This document shows, piece after piece, positions 61,390 through 64,000 of a stretch of DNA of 64,000 nt; position 1 is the stretch's first letter, and each line of letters starts with the position of its first letter. The notes beneath the pieces are model-generated. The model searched no databases. It was not told the DNA's origin and worked only from the letters and a program-made list of their open reading frames with translations. This DNA comes from an uncultured Roseburia sp. (GTDB lineage: Bacteria > Bacillota > Clostridia > Lachnospirales > Lachnospiraceae): contig CANPGM010000005.1 of the NCBI GenBank assembly GCA_947573605.1, forward strand, positions 55,473 to 119,472, written 5' to 3'. The translations under genes and the position numbers were made by a program.

Positions 61390-63106
61390 GAGCCGTTCCC
61401 TCCCCGTACATAGCCGCATATAACGCGCCGAGCGATATAAGTTCTTCGTGCGTGCCGCATTCTGCTATACGTCCGTGCTCCAGCACAAAAATCCTGTCCG
61501 CATTTGCAACCGTTGACAGACGATGCGCAATCGTAATGCATGTTTTTCCTTTCATCACAGCAGAAATCGCTTTCTGAATACAGGCTTCCGTCTCCACGTC
61601 GAGCGCAGACGTCGGCTCGTCCAGCAGCAAAACCGGCGCATCCTTTAATATTGCCCTTGCAATGGAAATTCTCTGCTTCTGGCCTCCGGAAAAAATCGCT
61701 CCCCGCTCTCCGGCCAGTGTCTGATAGCCCTGCGGCAGCGTCAGAATAAAATCATGAATTTCCGCTTTTTTACATGCTTCTATCATTTCTTCTTGCGTTG
61801 CATTCGGATTTCCGTACAAAATATTTTCTTCAATCGTAGTTGGAAACAAAAACACATTCTGTGAAACCAGCGCGATCTGCGCGCGAAGCGCCTCTGTATT
61901 CCAATCGCAGCTCTCTCTTCCGAACAACTGATACCGGCCGCCCGTTTTCCGGTAAAACCCGCAGATAAGGTGAAAAATCGTACTCTTTCCTCCGCCGGAT
62001 TCCCCCACAAAAGCGACGTTTTCCCCTTTTTTTATGTCGAACGAAAGTTTCTGCAATACAGGATGATCCTTCGTATATCCAAAATCAACTTCTTCAAATC
62101 GAATCGCCGTATCCGTATCATTCGGCGTCACTTCCGGTCCGCCGCTCTCTTCCTTTGACCCCAGAATCTCTTCCATACGTCTGATGCAGACGATGCCTGC
62201 CGACGCATCTACAATACAAAACGGCAGATCCAGAAACGCCTCCACAAATTTATTTAATATAAGGATAAACGCAACCAGTCCGCCGAGACTGATTTCTCCG
62301 CGCTTTACCAGAAATACGGCGTAAACAGCGCTGATAATATTCGGCAGCCACTGAATCACCTTCCGTATCACAATTGCCGTATTCGTAATATGCGTCCGTT
62401 TCTCTTCGTTTTCCACCAGTTCCTGTGCCGCACGATGCATTTTTTTTCGAAAAAGATGCTCGATCCCGAAAGAACGCAGCACTAAAATACCGTTCACCGC
62501 ATCCTGCGCGATCTCTGCCATTGTATCTGTTTTCTGCCGGAATATCATCTGCAGGCTGCTGATTTTTTTCACCAGCTTTCCTGCAATCCCAAAAATCAGC
62601 GGATAGGATAACAAAATCAATATCAAAAGTCCCGGATTTATTTGTCCTATGTACACAGAGTAAGCGATCACTGCAATCACACTGCTTATCATAATCGGCA
62701 GAACGGTTTCCAAAAAACCTGCGATCTCTCCCAAATCACCCGTCACTTTGTTTAAAAGAGTCGCCGAATAATTGGCGTCAAAATAATCATATTCCATACG
62801 ATACAGTTTTTCCGCCGCCAGATCTCTGTATTCCGTGCAAATAAGCAGCGCATACTTTGACGCCGCCAGACTTTGCACGAAAGCCGCCGCCGCACCGGTC
62901 AGCGTATAAATAAGAAAACGGACCGCAAAACTACCGAACCGCACTTCTTCGCCGGCCAGCATTTCATCAATAACTACACTTATAATCTGATTTCCCTGCA
63001 CCATAATGTAGCTGACAACTGTTGCCAATAACGCTTCCGCCGCCAACAGCCATCCGTGTTTAACCATACATTTTAAAAAAATCTTCCCTTTCACTTTTCC
63101 TCTCAT
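61376..63106 (-). CDS. ABC exporter half-transporter (first subunit of a pair)
   Basis: 576 residues with six helices and an intact ATPase: GESGGGKSTIFHLICG, FSGGQKQRISIA, LLLDEPTSALD, ITIAHRLSTVANADRIFVLEHGRI. Together with the next gene it forms a heterodimeric exporter of unknown substrate. ATG 63106 overlaps a leftover coding tail KAAKAAE-stop (ATGA), which supports this start even though the ribosome site is weak; ATG 63067 is an alternative. Confidence 0.92.
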   Translation of the reverse strand: MRGKVKGKIFLKCMVKHGWLLAAEALLATVVSYIMVQGNQIISVVIDEMLAGEEVRFGSFAVRFLIYTLTGAAAAFVQSLAASKYALLICTEYRDLAAEKLYRMEYDYFDANYSATLLNKVTGDLGEIAGFLETVLPIMISSVIAVIAYSVYIGQINPGLLILILLSYPLIFGIAGKLVKKISSLQMIFRQKTDTMAEIAQDAVNGILVLRSFGIEHLFRKKMHRAAQELVENEEKRTHITNTAIVIRKVIQWLPNIISAVYAVFLVKRGEISLGGLVAFILILNKFVEAFLDLPFCIVDASAGIVCIRRMEEILGSKEESGGPEVTPNDTDTAIRFEEVDFGYTKDHPVLQKLSFDIKKGENVAFVGESGGGKSTIFHLICGFYRKTGGRYQLFGRESCDWNTEALRAQIALVSQNVFLFPTTIEENILYGNPNATQEEMIEACKKAEIHDFILTLPQGYQTLAGERGAIFSGGQKQRISIARAILKDAPVLLLDEPTSALDVETEACIQKAISAVMKGKTCITIAHRLSTVANADRIFVLEHGRIAECGTHEELISLGALYAAMYGEGTAHGEL

Positions 63107-63128
63107 TCCGCCGCTTTAGCGGCTTTTT
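63107..63128 (-). pseudogene. Orphan coding tail of a lost upstream gene (KAAKAAE-stop)
   Basis: The minus strand reads AAA-GCC-GCT-AAA-GCG-GCG-GAA-TGA with ATGA overlapping the ABC start. The same bases (28 of 30 identical over 63099-63128 and 42423-42452) encode the C-terminus of the truncated ABC gene at 42415-43914. An upstream half-transporter gene appears to have been lost here. Confidence 0.5.
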
Positions 63129-63133
63129 AATTA

Positions 63134-63200
63134 AGGAGGAATTTTGTGCGTCGGCACAAATTCCAGGTTGAAAGCGTTTTTCTTTCAACCTTATCCTCCT
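63134..63200 (-). ncRNA. Structured leader of the ABC exporter pair
   Basis: A closing stem AGGAGGA/TCCTCCT (63134-63140 with 63194-63200), hairpin AGGTTGAAAG/CTTTCAACCT (63165-63174 with 63182-63191) and hairpin GGAATTTTGTGC/GCACAAATTCC (63138-63149 with 63154-63164). The last competes with the closing stem for GGA 63138-63140, so two folds are possible. Confidence 0.45.
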
Positions 63201-63509
63201 CTGCTCTCTGCCCGTATAAGTATATCATATAAAGAGATGAAAATCTATTTCGGCGGCAGCTAAGTAAAAGATTTTCGCGTTCGTTTTAATCTTTCCATTT
63301 ATATTTTTAGTCAAAATAGTATACTTTATTTAAGAAGAGGGGTCTCTTATATCCGGTTCAGCAAATAGTGATAAATCAGCTATTTGCAACAGTCTTACAG
63401 CCGATGGTGCCACAGCTCAGTTTCCTTCTCTTAGCGGCGCTATGAGTCCATTCGTCAGCGCGTCATCTGTTGGATAGTTGGAATAGGTGACTTAGAAAAT
63501 ATCCATTAT
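63201..63509. other. Intergenic region with an inverted repeat
   Basis: No gene is supported. A perfect 8-bp inverted repeat GCAAATAG/CTATTTGC (63361-63368 and 63380-63387) is the only clear structure. No convincing promoter was found for the ABC pair. Confidence 0.4.
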
Positions 63510-63800
63510 TCAAGGGTTTCCAATTCCCCTGTGAACTTGTAATGGATAGTAACCCTCTTTCCCGAACTTACGGTATTTGGTACAGCAATAGAAAGTCTTG
63601 TCTATTACATTGTTACGCTTTCTTTTCTGCTCCACTTTGGCAAGCATGGCACTTCCACAATCAGCACACTTAATTATCCCTCGGAAAATGTTGTCATATC
63701 CGCTTGAATACCGTTTCCATTTTTTCAGTGCCTACATAATGCCTTTCCACAATAATTTTAGTGGGTGGCTCTTTGTCCTGCTTTTTTGTTTTTGCTCATA
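63510..63800 (-). pseudogene. Decayed large serine recombinase (zinc-ribbon region)
   Basis: The minus strand reads YSSGYDNIFRGIIKCADCGS and AMLAKVEQKRKRNNVIDKTF, then YCCTKYRKFGKEG, the recombinase zinc-ribbon with CADC and CC. Residues VTIHYKFTGELETLE follow in a different frame, like the usual end of the domain. An upstream piece (PTKIIVERHYVGTEKMETVF) is in yet another frame. The catalytic N-terminus is absent. It marks a former Tn4451/Tn5397-like mobile element. Confidence 0.7.
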
Positions 63801-64000
63801 AATCTGCTCCTTTACAATAAAATAGAGCGCATAGATTGGTTTCTATACGCTCTGACGCTGTGTTACTTATTCCGTTATGATTATGATAATAGTGTTTAGG
63901 CAAACGGAAATTTAACTACCTCTTAATTAATCGTTTAATTTTGGAAAGTATGAAACTCCCTAACAAATATAAATTACACAGATATACAAATAGATTTCCA
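63801..64000. other. Right-edge non-coding sequence with an imperfect inverted repeat
   Basis: Contains AGAGCGCATAGA (63824-63835) and TCTATACGCTCT (63842-63853), 11 of 12 pairs matched, which could be the terminator of, or an end sequence for, the decayed recombinase. The rest is AT-rich with no recognisable gene. Confidence 0.4.

Overview
The window reads as a chromosome segment of a Lachnospiraceae-like anaerobe (class Clostridia, Bacillota). The case rests on several things together: the ecfA1-ecfA2-ecfT-truA-rplM-rpsI block, consensus sigma-A promoters and strong AGGAGG-type ribosome sites, a YhgE-like protein paired with an MMPL transporter, a thiM-thiE-thiD salvage operon under a TPP riboswitch, and a VanW-domain protein. 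The species cannot be named from the sequence alone. Most genes lie on the minus strand. The backbone has moderate GC, while three stretches are visibly AT-rich and carry mobile or defence genes.

Layout. (1) 1-3104: one end of a restriction-modification island ending about 180 bp from the 3' end of rpsI. It holds a DpnII-type pair of GATC methyltransferases, the start of a third gene in the dpnB position, another methyltransferase with an apparent AUA start, an XRE controller and a truncated Sau3AI/MutH-type nuclease. (2) 3288-7820: rpsI, rplM, truA and the ECF vitamin-transport energising module. (3) 7893-19598: housekeeping genes (TrmL, an aminotransferase with its Lrp regulator, an AIR-synthase-like protein, a VanW-domain protein, Nth, a DEDDh exonuclease, a B12-binding radical SAM protein) and the thiamine salvage operon with its riboswitch. 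(4) 19800-29744: a chemoreceptor behind an unassigned structured leader, a degenerate MntP-like protein, a YhgE-like/MMPL export pair with a TetR regulator and a large palindromic operator candidate, DUF308 and SseB proteins. (5) 29811-46182: tRNA-Pro, two overlapping micro-membrane proteins, a FecCD/FecE ABC transporter lacking a binding protein, a long nested palindrome, a CysG-type siroheme synthase, a second chemoreceptor, SbcCD, a MATE exporter, DUF2284, an ABC exporter with an internal deletion, DUF2200, and a hydrolase/TetR pair. (6) 46270-58287: a defence island with a DUF262-DUF1524-DUF4268 protein, decayed genes including a frameshifted nucleoside-deoxyribosyltransferase/TIR-like gene, a complete type I hsdR-hsdM-hsdS set and a RhuM protein. 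(7) 58304-64000: RlmD, a heterodimeric ABC exporter pair, and a decayed serine-recombinase fragment at the right edge.

How the parts work together. The ECF module energises substrate-specific S components encoded elsewhere. The thi genes rebuild TMP from salvaged thiazole and pyrimidine and are shut off by TPP. The TetR regulator at 27.4-27.9 kb probably controls the MMPL/YhgE-like pair through the 18-bp-arm palindrome beside it; a 17-bp match to one arm, in inverted orientation, lies upstream of the second TetR gene at 46.2 kb. No intact integrase, transposase or CRISPR array was seen. The strongest candidates for undescribed biology are the structured leader before the chemoreceptor (19804-19934), the shared inverted 17-mer of the two TetR loci, the ATGA-coupled micro-membrane proteins (30002-30261) and the nested palindrome at 32731-32849.
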